A stretch of DNA of 64,000 nucleotides, taken from assembly GCA_021463165.1 (NCBI GenBank), contig JAJTWY010000002.1:291447-355446 (forward strand), written 5' to 3'. Position 1 is the first letter of the stretch, and every line of letters begins with the position of its first letter. The position numbers and the translations under genes were made by a program. Shown here in pieces: positions 43,001 to 51,733 of the stretch. The notes beneath the pieces were generated by a model. The model did no database searches, was not told the origin of the DNA, and worked only from the letters and a program-made list of their open reading frames with translations. The stretch is from Pyrinomonadaceae bacterium (GTDB lineage: Bacteria > Acidobacteriota > Blastocatellia > Pyrinomonadales > Pyrinomonadaceae).

Positions 43001-44290
43001 ATGGCCGAACACTCACATAAGCTGATCCACGCTTTCGGCGCCCTAGCCGAACTTGGACATGAGATCACAAACAAAAACAACTTTCAGGAGACGATCCGAA
43101 CATCCCTCCATCTGATATCAGGTGCACTTGGGATAATGCGGGGATCCGTTGCCCGATATTCAAGATTTGGGCATGAGCTGAATATGCTTGCGATTCGCGG
43201 CCTCGGCGATGATTTCCCGCTGAGTCTGTCGCTGTGCTCCGAAGATGAACGCCAATTTCTAAGCAATGGCCTCAATCCCATCGAAATATCACAAGCAAAG
43301 GTCCTGCCGTTCTTTCAGGTTTATGACTCCAGCTTCGAACGCCGCAGTCTCGAGCTTTTCGTTCCCCTTGTTGTGCGCGATGAGATCGTAGGCGCAATAT
43401 TCCTCGGTGAAAAGGCTTCGGGTGATCCTTATACCAACTACGAGAAAGAGATAATCTGCGCAATGGGCCACCACATCGGTGTTGCCATCGCCCAGCGCAA
43501 TCTGATGGCCGAGATCGAGCGTCAGGCTGAGCAGAATCGGTTGCTCTTTGATGAGATGCGCTCGACCTACCACGATACGGTGAAAGCGTTTGCGGCGGCC
43601 ATCGACTGCAAAGACAAATACACTGAAGGCCACTCTGTTCGTGTTGGCAAGTTCTCTGAGATCATTGCCGCCGAGATGGGCTGGGGAAATGATGAGGTCG
43701 AGGGCGCGGCTGTCGCAGGCTATCTGCACGATGTGGGCAAACTTACCGTTGAGCGCAAGATCATCAACGCACCATATCGGATCAACGCTAAGGAATCTGC
43801 CGAGTTGAACAAGCATCCTTCGGTCGGGTTCGAGATACTTCAACCGATACATCATCCGTTCACCGATGTACCACTCGCAGCGAAGTATCACCACGAGCGA
43901 CTCGATGGGCGCGGCTATCCTGACGGGCTTTTCGACCGCGAGATCCCTTACATTGCGAAGATAGTGAACCTGGCAGACTCATTCGACGCCATGACGACCG
44001 ATCGCCCCTATCGGGCTCGTCGTGGGGCAAAAGATGTCATCGAGGACCTGCAACGTAACGCAGGACGGCAGTTCGCCCCCGAGCTCGTCACCGCATTCCT
44101 TGGCGGTCTGCTGAAGGAATTGGCAGGCGAAAATAGAGAAAAGCGGTTCCGACGGCTGCTCGGCCGCGAGTATATGGAAACCGAGGGGATCAGGGACAAG
44201 CTAAGGTACACGTTGAACGAGATGGCTCCGACGACGCCGATGACTTACGTCGCGGCGGCTGCATCAGTGTCTGAACTGCCGATCCATTGA
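43001..44290 (+). CDS. GAF and HD-GYP domain c-di-GMP phosphodiesterase
   Basis: 429 residues: a GAF domain (about 30-175), a short coiled linker and an HD-GYP domain (about 190-370). The HD pair is in 'AGYLHDVGKLTVE', and the GYP motif is 'HHERLDGRGYPDGL'. HD-GYP proteins hydrolyse c-di-GMP or cGAMP. GAGGGAGTAAG precedes the ATG. The GAF domain would sense a small ligand. The STAS neighbour suggests control of a sigma-linked switch. Confidence 0.88.
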   Translation: MAEHSHKLIHAFGALAELGHEITNKNNFQETIRTSLHLISGALGIMRGSVARYSRFGHELNMLAIRGLGDDFPLSLSLCSEDERQFLSNGLNPIEISQAKVLPFFQVYDSSFERRSLELFVPLVVRDEIVGAIFLGEKASGDPYTNYEKEIICAMGHHIGVAIAQRNLMAEIERQAEQNRLLFDEMRSTYHDTVKAFAAAIDCKDKYTEGHSVRVGKFSEIIAAEMGWGNDEVEGAAVAGYLHDVGKLTVERKIINAPYRINAKESAELNKHPSVGFEILQPIHHPFTDVPLAAKYHHERLDGRGYPDGLFDREIPYIAKIVNLADSFDAMTTDRPYRARRGAKDVIEDLQRNAGRQFAPELVTAFLGGLLKELAGENREKRFRRLLGREYMETEGIRDKLRYTLNEMAPTTPMTYVAAAASVSELPIH

Positions 44291-44301
44291 CCGAGCCAAA
44301 G

Positions 44302-45192
44302 TCAATAATCTCGTTTTCCAAGTAGGTCGATGAATTTTCTTGCGGCGAGCGAAAGGTTCCGGTCAGTGCGGTGAATAACGCCGACCGAGCGCACCCAGTA
44401 TTTTTCCGCAAGTTGGATGACGGCCAAGGCACCGGCCTTCTTCGATTCCAATACCGCCGATTCAGGCACGATCGCCAGTCCAAATCCAACCTCGACAGCT
44501 CGCTTGATCGTCTCGATATTGTCAAATTCAGCTACCTTCTTGACTTCGACGGCATTGGCCTTGAAGATCTTGTCCATAGCCTTTCTGGTCGGAACGTCAC
44601 GCTCGAAAAGCACAAAGTCCTCACCATTCATATCGTTCACTTTTACTTTCTTACGTTCCGCGAGGCGATGCCCGATCGGAGCGATCAGAACCAAGCGGTC
44701 ATCCGGCATTGGCGTTATTGTGAGCCCGCGCTTCGGCTCTGGAAACGCTACTATCCCAAGTTCGACACTCCCATGCAGCACATCCCGAACCACACGCGTG
44801 GTTCGCGAATACTCGAGGTCGATCTTCGCGGCCGGAAACTTCGTCATAAAATCGCGTACTTTGCTCGGAAGCTCGTGGAGCCCAATGCTGTAGACTGTGG
44901 CAACTTTTACGGTTCCACCGATCTTGCCAACAACCCCGCGCAAATTTTCGTGAAGCTGGTCGTACGCGGCAAGAACCTTTCTCGATTCTTGATAGAAGAC
45001 CTCGCCGGCGGGCGTGAGCTTTACCTCGCGCCGTCCGCGGATCCGCTCTAAGAGACGTCTCTTGAATCTGTCCTCAAGAGCACGTACCTGTTGGCTGACT
45101 GCGGACTGGGTGATGAAATTACGCTCGGCGGCAAGTGAAAAACTCTCGAGGTCCACCAGGTCGCAGAATACTTTCAGCGTTTCGACATGCAT
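44302..45192 (-). CDS. LysR-family transcriptional regulator
   Basis: The ATG at 45192 gives 296 residues with the LysR winged helix-turn-helix 'SFSLAAERNFITQSAVSQQVRALE' in parts (residues 15-40) and a periplasmic-binding-like effector domain. The closest style is the CysB/CbbR group. It is divergent from sdhC with 178 bases between starts, so control of the succinate dehydrogenase genes or autoregulation is possible, but unproven. Confidence 0.88.
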   Translation of the reverse strand: MHVETLKVFCDLVDLESFSLAAERNFITQSAVSQQVRALEDRFKRRLLERIRGRREVKLTPAGEVFYQESRKVLAAYDQLHENLRGVVGKIGGTVKVATVYSIGLHELPSKVRDFMTKFPAAKIDLEYSRTTRVVRDVLHGSVELGIVAFPEPKRGLTITPMPDDRLVLIAPIGHRLAERKKVKVNDMNGEDFVLFERDVPTRKAMDKIFKANAVEVKKVAEFDNIETIKRAVEVGFGLAIVPESAVLESKKAGALAVIQLAEKYWVRSVGVIHRTDRNLSLAARKFIDLLGKRDY

Positions 45193-45243
45193 CGTACGAC
45201 GCCAGATTAGCATTTCTATTTTCTACCTGCAATATTTTTCATT

Positions 45244-45271
45244 TTGACTTATCTGCTCCTGGTCGTAAGAT
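45244..45271 (+). promoter_or_regulatory. Candidate sdhCAB promoter
   Basis: TTGACT (45244-45249), a 16-base spacer and TAAGAT (45266-45271) form a plausible sigma-70 promoter about 95 bases before sdhC, in the gap shared with the divergent LysR gene. Confidence 0.4.
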
Positions 45272-45370
45272 TATTGAGTTTGGGGCATGTTGCTGAATTA
45301 AGCCTTTGCGATTAGAATTCTTGAGATCAAGGATTACTAATTTGCGTTGGCGCATTCAGGCCTATCTCGC

Positions 45371-46090
45371 ATGGCGATCAAATTTTCCAACACTTTTCTT
45401 CTGCGCAAACTGCATCAGATCACGGGTGTGGTTCCCTTGGGCATATTCTTTCTTGTCCATATGTTCACGAACTCAAAGGCGATGAACGGCGAGGCAAGTT
45501 TTGTCAAAGCGGTCAAAGACATTCACGATATCCCGTTCCTGTTGCTTGTCGAGGTATTTGGGATATTCCTGCCGCTGCTCTTCCATTCGATTTACGGCGT
45601 GATCATATCGTCTGAGGCTAAAGCAAATCCGCTCAGCTATAGCTATAGCCGCAACTGGTTTTACATATTTCAGCGTGTTACAGGGATCTTTCTGTTCTTC
45701 TTCATACTATTCCACCTGCTCCATTTTCGGTTCGGTATAGTACCCGGCCTAAGTATGACTGCCGTTGCCGGCAATGCTGACCGGGCGTTCTCGATCGTCG
45801 CAGGCGACTTTCAGATCACATGGGTGCTGATCGTTTACCTTCTTGGAGTGCTTGCGACTGCGTGGCACTTGGCCTACGGGTTATTTCTTTTCGCGGTGGA
45901 CTGGGGGATCGTTATAGGCGAAAAAGCTCAGAAGGCTACCCTTGCGGCGTGTGCGGGTTTCGCGATCGTACTTGGCCTCGTCGGCCTGAACGCCGCATTC
46001 GCATTCGTCCGCCCGTGCGGCCTGATGCCTCACGCACTTTGCGAATCGCCTAAGAAGACTGCGACGTCAACCTCCCCAACAAAATTCTAG
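45371..46090 (+). CDS. sdhC: Succinate dehydrogenase cytochrome b556 subunit
   Basis: The ATG at 45371 gives 239 residues with five membrane helices, as in the fused B-type (two-haem) SdhC of Bacillus and Bacteroidetes. Candidate haem-ligand histidines are in 'LRKLHQITG', 'FFLVHMFTN', 'LLFHSIYG', 'LFHLLHFRFG' and 'ATAWHLAYG'. It anchors SdhA and SdhB in the inner membrane. The start is chosen because the next in-frame upstream codon is a weak TTG. The stop lies one base before sdhA. Confidence 0.9.
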   Translation: MAIKFSNTFLLRKLHQITGVVPLGIFFLVHMFTNSKAMNGEASFVKAVKDIHDIPFLLLVEVFGIFLPLLFHSIYGVIISSEAKANPLSYSYSRNWFYIFQRVTGIFLFFFILFHLLHFRFGIVPGLSMTAVAGNADRAFSIVAGDFQITWVLIVYLLGVLATAWHLAYGLFLFAVDWGIVIGEKAQKATLAACAGFAIVLGLVGLNAAFAFVRPCGLMPHALCESPKKTATSTSPTKF

Positions 46091-46091
46091 T

Positions 46092-47873
46092 ATGGTTACT
46101 GGTTTGAAAATTGCGATCGTTGGAGGCGGCCTCGCGGGCCTTGCCGCGGCGATGAAGATCGCCGAAGCCGGACACGATGTCGATCTGATATCGGTCGTCC
46201 CTGTTAAGCGTTCGCACTCGGTTTGTGCCCAAGGCGGCATCAATGGTGCCGTAAATACCAAGGGCGAAGGCGATTCGCCTGCAAAACACCTCGACGATAC
46301 TGTTTATGGCGGTGACTTCCTGGCCAACCAACCACCGGTCAAGCGTATGACCGACATGGCCCCGGAGATCATCTATCTCTTTGATCGAATGGGTGTTCCG
46401 TTTTCACGGACGAAAGAAGGCCTGATGGATTTTCGCCGCTTTGGAGGTACGCTCCATCACCGCACGGCCTTTTCCGGAGCATCGACCGGCCAACAGCTTC
46501 TCTACGCGCTCGACGAACAGGTCCGCAAGTGGGAAGTCGCCGGTAAGGTAACCAAATACGAGGGCTGGGAGATGCTCTCGCTCGTGCTCGACGACCACCA
46601 GGTTTGTCGCGGGTTGGTGGCGATGGACCTTCAGACACTCGAGCTGCGTTCGTTTGCCGCCGACGCGGTGATCATGGCGACCGGCGGACCGGGCCTTATA
46701 TTTGGCAAATCGACCAATTCGATGACCTGTACGGGAAGTGCGACATCGGCGTGCTATCAACAAGGAGCCCGCTACGCTAACGGCGAATTCATTCAGGTTC
46801 ATCCGACGTCGATCCCGGGCGAGGACAAACTGAGATTGATGTCCGAATCGGCACGCGGCGAGGGCGGACGCGTCTGGGTGCCCAAAGCAGACGGTGATAC
46901 CCGTGCACCGCGTGACATTCCTGAGAATGAACGTTGGTACTTTCTCGAAGAAAAATATCCGGCGTATGGCAACCTTGTACCACGCGACATTGCAACTCGC
47001 GAAATATTCCAGACCTGCCTCGAAGGCCACGGAGTTGCGGGGCAGAATCAGGTCTATCTCGACTTGACTCACATTCCTGCGGCTACGCTTACCGAGCGTC
47101 TCGGGGCGATCCTCGAGATCTACGAGATGTTCGTCGGCGACGATCCACGCTATGTTCCGATGCGGATCTTCCCCGGTGTTCATTACTCCATGGGCGGACT
47201 GTGGGTCGATTTCGAACAGCGGACGAATATTCCCGGCCTTTTTGCGGCGGGTGAGTGCGACTACTCGATCCACGGTGCAAATCGACTGGGTGCAAACTCC
47301 CTTGTTTCATGCGTTTATGGAGGATTTGTCGCAGCACCGTCGGCGATCGAATATTCGAAGAACGTCGAGCGGGGCCGAACAGAGACAAACGGGATCCACC
47401 AGGCGGAACTCAGTAAACAGCAGGCTCTGAACGACGCCATTATCCATTCGACCGGGGGCGAGAATCAGTACAAGCTGCACGAAGAACTCGGCAAGGTTAT
47501 GACGGATAACGTAACTGTCGTCCGCTATAACGACCGCCTCCAGGCGACCGATGACAAGATCCGCGAATTGCAGGAGCGTTTCGGCAAGATCTCGATCAAT
47601 GATTCGAACCTCTGGGCAACACAGGCGATACCGCACGCACGGCAATTCAAGAACATGCTTGAGCTCGCCCGCGTGATCACCCTGGGAGCGCTGAACCGTA
47701 ACGAATCTCGCGGGGCTCACTACAAACCCGATTTTCCCGACCGCGATGACGAAAACTTCCTTAAGACGACAATTGCCGAATATGCCGCCGAGGCTCCGGT
47801 ATTGAGCTACGAGCCTGTCGATGTCTCGCTCGTCGAGCCCAGGAAGAGAGACTACTCGAAGGGGAAGAAATGA
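46092..47873 (+). CDS. sdhA: Succinate dehydrogenase flavoprotein subunit
   Basis: 593 residues with the FAD-binding start 'KIAIVGGGLAGLAAAMKIAE', the covalent-FAD histidine region 'SHSVCAQGGINGAV', the substrate loop 'FRRFGGTLHHRTAF', and the active-site Arg/His region 'RLGANSLVSCVYGG'. This is the B-type SdhA. It oxidises succinate to fumarate (or the reverse). The gene overlaps sdhB by 4 bases. Confidence 0.95.
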   Translation: MVTGLKIAIVGGGLAGLAAAMKIAEAGHDVDLISVVPVKRSHSVCAQGGINGAVNTKGEGDSPAKHLDDTVYGGDFLANQPPVKRMTDMAPEIIYLFDRMGVPFSRTKEGLMDFRRFGGTLHHRTAFSGASTGQQLLYALDEQVRKWEVAGKVTKYEGWEMLSLVLDDHQVCRGLVAMDLQTLELRSFAADAVIMATGGPGLIFGKSTNSMTCTGSATSACYQQGARYANGEFIQVHPTSIPGEDKLRLMSESARGEGGRVWVPKADGDTRAPRDIPENERWYFLEEKYPAYGNLVPRDIATREIFQTCLEGHGVAGQNQVYLDLTHIPAATLTERLGAILEIYEMFVGDDPRYVPMRIFPGVHYSMGGLWVDFEQRTNIPGLFAAGECDYSIHGANRLGANSLVSCVYGGFVAAPSAIEYSKNVERGRTETNGIHQAELSKQQALNDAIIHSTGGENQYKLHEELGKVMTDNVTVVRYNDRLQATDDKIRELQERFGKISINDSNLWATQAIPHARQFKNMLELARVITLGALNRNESRGAHYKPDFPDRDDENFLKTTIAEYAAEAPVLSYEPVDVSLVEPRKRDYSKGKK

Positions 47874-48670
47874 CACAAAGCGAGCATTTGGAAAAAAAGA
47901 AGCTTGAGAACCCGCCAGCGCAGATCAAATTCAAGATCCAGCGGCGTGAGAAGGAAGGAGCCCCGGCGAAATGGGAAACCTTCGCGATCGAATATCGACG
48001 GAACCTGAACGTGATCTCCGCATTGATGGAGATCCGAAAAAATCCTGTTACGGTCGATGGCAAGCAAACGACGCCGCCGGTTTGGGATATGTCCTGTCTT
48101 GAACAGGTCTGCGGCATTTGCACCATGGTGATCGACGGCAAGGTCCGGCAGTCGTGTTCGGCCCTTATCGATGATCTGCTGCTCGCCTCCCATTCGGATA
48201 CGATCACGCTGGCCCCGATGTCGAAATTCCCCAATGTGCGCGATCTGAAGGTCGACCGGTCAAAGATGTTCGATCATCTGAAACAGGTCAAGGCGTGGAT
48301 CGAGCTGGACGGCACCTACGATCTCGGGTCAGGCCCTCACATTTCGAATGACCTTGCACAGGATCGGTATGCGCTGTCTCGCTGCATGACGTGCGGCTGC
48401 TGTCTCGAAGCGTGTCCGCAGTACGGAGATGACCATTACATCGGCCCTCAGGCGATCGCGCAGGCCCGGCTGTTCAATATGCATCCGACCGGCTCGACCA
48501 ATATCGAAGACCGTCTCAATGGCCTACTCGGCGACGACGGGATCGGCAATTGCGGCAATGCCCAGAACTGTGTTCAGGTCTGCCCGATGTCGCTGCCACT
48601 GACAAAAGCGATCTATCAAACCAATCGCGACATCACGGTCAACGCGATATTCGGATGGCTGAAAAAATAG
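47870..48670 (+). CDS. sdhB: Succinate dehydrogenase iron-sulfur subunit
   Basis: 266 residues. The [2Fe-2S] ligands are in 'DMSCLEQVCGICTMVI' with a following Cys in 'RQSCSALI'; the [4Fe-4S] and [3Fe-4S] ligands are in 'SRCMTCGCCLEACPQ' and 'CGNAQNCVQVCPMS'. It passes electrons from SdhA to the quinone site at SdhC. The start overlaps sdhA (ATGA-type coupling), completing the sdhCAB operon. Confidence 0.95.
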   Translation: MTQSEHLEKKKLENPPAQIKFKIQRREKEGAPAKWETFAIEYRRNLNVISALMEIRKNPVTVDGKQTTPPVWDMSCLEQVCGICTMVIDGKVRQSCSALIDDLLLASHSDTITLAPMSKFPNVRDLKVDRSKMFDHLKQVKAWIELDGTYDLGSGPHISNDLAQDRYALSRCMTCGCCLEACPQYGDDHYIGPQAIAQARLFNMHPTGSTNIEDRLNGLLGDDGIGNCGNAQNCVQVCPMSLPLTKAIYQTNRDITVNAIFGWLKK

Positions 48671-49151
48671 GCAGATAGCCGATCGGCATGGCCAAAACTT
48701 GTCCGCTTGTCCACTGCTTGTCCGCCCGTTGTCCGCGGCTTGTCCGCTCGCCATAGCAGACATGCACACCCTTGATATTCAATATCTTACCGCATTCTGA
48801 AACGTAAACTCGGTTAAATTTTCAAACAACTTTTTCGGGATGCGATCGTTCTTTCACATCTGCAACAGAGTTTAATATACAGGACGCGGAAAGTCAAGCA
48901 TTTTTCTATCGGTTTCAAGCCGGGGGCGATCATTCGGCCGTTCAACCAACGAGAAAAGGCCGCTGCCCTTCTCGTATCGACTTTTTCCTTGGATTTTCAA
49001 CCGCGTAGCGCTAAACTGTGGAAATCCGATATTAGAAGCTTTTCATTACGGAATACTTGATGACGAAAAATACAATTCCGCAGCCGGTCGAAACCTAATG
49101 ACGTGAGTTTAATGGCATGACCGCCTGCCGCCAGCAAAGGAGGCAAACACG
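48671..49151. other. 480-base intergenic region after sdhB
   Basis: No gene is seen. It begins with a short tandem TTGTCC repeat (48698-48747). A hairpin ACGAG-AAAAGG ... CCTT-CTCGT at about 48949-48975 is followed by ACTTTTTCC and may terminate sdh transcription. The last 15 bases carry the strong AAAGGAGG ribosome-binding site of the small gene at 49152. A promoter for that gene must also lie here; none is clear. Confidence 0.5.
48698..48747 (+). repeat. Five imperfect tandem TTGTCC(G/A)C units
   Basis: Units begin near 48698, 48706, 48717, 48728 and 48739, mostly spaced by 11 bases, about one DNA helical turn. They lie just after the sdhB stop. Regular helical spacing is compatible with a row of protein-binding sites; chance microsatellite growth is the alternative. 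Confidence 0.55.
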
Positions 49152-49364
49152 ATGGTCAGCCAGATCGACAGCACACGCGACTCTCATCAAGACAGCTCTC
49201 AGCCAAAATCAATCGACACACATTTCTCCGAAGCGTCCCGTTTAGGCAAGCATAGGTTCGACGATCTTCTCGTAAGCCTTTCGAGCGCCCACGAAAACCG
49301 GCGGGCCCGGCAGGTTACCGAATGGGAACGCATGCGGAGGAGCAGTTTTCGGATCACGGTCTAA
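49152..49364 (+). CDS. Small charged protein of unknown function
   Basis: 70 residues, hydrophilic and rich in Ser, Arg and Asp, with one likely helix 'RFDDLLVSLSSAHENRRARQ'. It has a strong AAAGGAGG 7 bases before the ATG and its own terminator 18 bases after the stop, so it is an independently expressed gene. No membrane segment, signal or known motif is visible. Confidence 0.6.
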   Translation: MVSQIDSTRDSHQDSSQPKSIDTHFSEASRLGKHRFDDLLVSLSSAHENRRARQVTEWERMRRSSFRITV

Positions 49365-49382
49365 CTTTGGCAGGAACCCCGG

Positions 49383-49431
49383 CCGTGGACATGCAAGCTG
49401 AACTCGTTCGATCTTGCATCCGCGGTTTTTT
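49383..49431 (+). terminator. Terminator of the small gene
   Basis: A bulged stem, CCGTGG-AC-ATGCAAG pairing with CTTGCAT-CCGCGG, with a 15-base loop, is followed by six T (49426-49431). Confidence 0.75.
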
Positions 49432-49468
49432 ATTGTTCGCAGACGGCGGATTTTGGTTTAATTGAGCC

Positions 49469-50668
49469 ATGCAGGCATTCGGGAAAGGTGAGGTTGAAAC
49501 CGGCAGTCTTGTCGAGGCATATCATCGAGTGCGCGCTTATACCGAGGAACTCTGCTCGCCGCTTGAGGTCGAAGACTACATTCCGCAGCCTATCGTTGAC
49601 GTTTCTCCGGCGCGTTGGAACATTGCCCACACTACCTGGTTTTTTGAGGAGATGATCCTTAAAAAGTTCGATCCTGAGTATCGCGTCTTTGACGAAAAAT
49701 TCGGTTTTCTTTTCAACAGCTACTACAACACGATCGGCCATCGAACCGCACGTGACAATCGCGGAGCATTGAGCAGACCTACGGTAAAGGAAGTTTTCGC
49801 GTATCGATCGCACGTAGATGCCGCGATGGCGAAGCTGCTTTCCGGAGCAATAGCCGCCGATCTGGCCGACCTCGTCACACTGGGCCTTAATCACGAACAA
49901 CAGCACCAGGAGCTATTGCTAACTGATCTCAAATACACATTCAGCGTCAATCCGCTGCTCCCGGCCTATCGCGAGGGCTTCGCTCCGGAGGAATTGTCAG
50001 AGACAGCTTTACTAAGTGGCGGTTCCGGCAATTTTGTCGAGATAGAAGAAGGGATCTATGAGGTCGGCTTTGCCGGGGATGGATTCTGCTTTGATAACGA
50101 ACTCTCGCGACACAAGGTTTACTTGCGTGATCTTTCTATCTCGGATCGGCTCGCAACAAACGGCGAGTTTCTGGAGTTCATTAACGCGGGCGGTTATCGC
50201 GACTTCCGGCTTTGGCATTCGGAAGGGTGGGATTGGGTGAATCGGGAACAGATCAAGGCACCCCTATATTGGAATAATATCGATGGCGAGTGGCATTACT
50301 TTACGTTAGGCGGGCTGCGCAAATTGACGGCCGATGCGCCGGTTTGTCATGTTTCATTCTACGAGGCAGCGGCGTTCGCGGAGTGGATGGGAATGAGGCT
50401 TCCGACCGAATTTGAGTGGGAAGCGGCCAGCGAGCGGTTCGATTGGGGCAAGCGCTGGGAATGGACGAACTCAGCCTATTTACCCTATCCGGGATTTATG
50501 AAGGCCGATGGAGCGGTCGGCGAATACAACGGGAAATTTATGATAAACCAGATGGTCCTCCGGGGCGCCTCGGTCGCCACCCCCGATGGCCACAGCCGTC
50601 CAACATACAGGAACTTTTTCCATCCGCATCTTAGGTGGCAGTTTACGGGGATCCGGCTTGCAAAATAG
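49469..50668 (+). CDS. egtB: Ergothioneine biosynthesis sulfoxide synthase EgtB
   Basis: 399 residues: an N-terminal DinB-like helical bundle (about 15-160) and a C-terminal formylglycine-generating-enzyme-like (FGE-sulfatase) domain (about 185-398). The iron triad is H54 ('NIAHTTWFFEE') and H142-x3-H146 with E148 in 'LNHEQQHQELL'. EgtB joins a sulfur donor to the imidazole of hercynine (trimethylhistidine) using oxygen. With egtD just downstream this is a two-gene ergothioneine core; the related Chloracidobacterium enzyme is known to use cysteine directly. Confidence 0.92.
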   Translation: MQAFGKGEVETGSLVEAYHRVRAYTEELCSPLEVEDYIPQPIVDVSPARWNIAHTTWFFEEMILKKFDPEYRVFDEKFGFLFNSYYNTIGHRTARDNRGALSRPTVKEVFAYRSHVDAAMAKLLSGAIAADLADLVTLGLNHEQQHQELLLTDLKYTFSVNPLLPAYREGFAPEELSETALLSGGSGNFVEIEEGIYEVGFAGDGFCFDNELSRHKVYLRDLSISDRLATNGEFLEFINAGGYRDFRLWHSEGWDWVNREQIKAPLYWNNIDGEWHYFTLGGLRKLTADAPVCHVSFYEAAAFAEWMGMRLPTEFEWEAASERFDWGKRWEWTNSAYLPYPGFMKADGAVGEYNGKFMINQMVLRGASVATPDGHSRPTYRNFFHPHLRWQFTGIRLAK

Positions 50669-50714
50669 CCTTGGCTTCTTGTTCACGAGTACTGGGTATT
50701 CAAACGGGACTTTA

Positions 50715-51683
50715 GTGCGCACATCTTTATCACCAGAATTGAATCAGTTTGCGGCCGACGTTCTCGCGGGACTCTCGGCATCGCCGAAGTTTCTTTCGTC
50801 GAAGTACTTCTACGACGACGAAGGCACCAGATTGTTTCAAGAGATCATGAAACTGCCGGAATATTATCTGACGGGCTGCGAACATGAGATCTTCTCAACC
50901 CACGCCGCGGAGATCTATCGAAGTTTCGCGAATTGCGGCAGCGAATTTGACTTGATCGAGTTGGGTGCGGGCGACGGCTCGAAAACGTCGGTCTTGATCG
51001 ACCATTTTTTGCATCAAACCGAGAAGATCTCCTACACGGCGATCGACATTTCGCAGGAAGCCCTCGATACACTCACATTCAAATTTAGTGAAGAATTCCC
51101 CTCGCTGAAGGTCTTTGCGAGAAGGGGTGATTATTTCCGCATCCTCGAATCATTGAAGAGCCCGGACAAGCCTCGGAAGATCATAATGTTTCTCGGTTCT
51201 AATATCGGCAACTTCAGCCGCCAACAATCGGTCGACTTCTTTCGATCCCTTCGCGCTGTGATGGATGATTCCGACGTTCTTTTCCTCGGTTTTGACCTGC
51301 AGAAGGATCCTCGCGTTATCGTTCCGGCCTATGACGATGCAGACGGCGTGACCGCAGCGTTCAACCTCAATCTGCTGTCGCGTATCAATCGCGAACTGGG
51401 CGGAAATTTTGATATCGATAAGTTTAGCCACTATGCCAACTATCGCCCGGTCGAAGGCTCGGCCCGTTCGTACCTGATCAGCCGTGAGAGGCAAAGCGTA
51501 CAGATTTCAGCATTGAACCGCAGCTTCGAATTCGAGCAGTGGGAAGCGATCTTTATGGAAATATCGCAAAAATACTCGCTTAAGATCATCTCGGACCTGG
51601 CGGCCGAGAGTGGATTTCGGATCAAGGAGAACTTCATTGACGGCAGGAATTTCTATTGCAACTCGTTATGGAGGCCGCTCTGA
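50715..51683 (+). CDS. egtD: L-histidine N-alpha-methyltransferase EgtD
   Basis: A GTG at 50715 gives 322 residues, the usual EgtD length; upstream in-frame starts would overlap egtB and add residues unlike the family. The protein has 'KYFYDDEGTRLFQEIMKLPEYY' in parts, the SAM site 'DLIELGAGDGSKT', 'MFLGSNIGNF' and the C-terminal 'RNFYCNSLWRPL' in parts. It trimethylates histidine to hercynine, the substrate of EgtB encoded 46 bases upstream. Confidence 0.92.
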   Translation: MRTSLSPELNQFAADVLAGLSASPKFLSSKYFYDDEGTRLFQEIMKLPEYYLTGCEHEIFSTHAAEIYRSFANCGSEFDLIELGAGDGSKTSVLIDHFLHQTEKISYTAIDISQEALDTLTFKFSEEFPSLKVFARRGDYFRILESLKSPDKPRKIIMFLGSNIGNFSRQQSVDFFRSLRAVMDDSDVLFLGFDLQKDPRVIVPAYDDADGVTAAFNLNLLSRINRELGGNFDIDKFSHYANYRPVEGSARSYLISRERQSVQISALNRSFEFEQWEAIFMEISQKYSLKIISDLAAESGFRIKENFIDGRNFYCNSLWRPL

Positions 51684-51733
51684 GATCTCGGCCGTTGCCG
51701 ATAGGTTGAGGACGCACACAACACATTCGAAAG

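Noticed and set aside
46404..47273. 289-codon frame on the minus strand
   Set aside because: It is a shadow of sdhA, produced by codon bias of the real gene.
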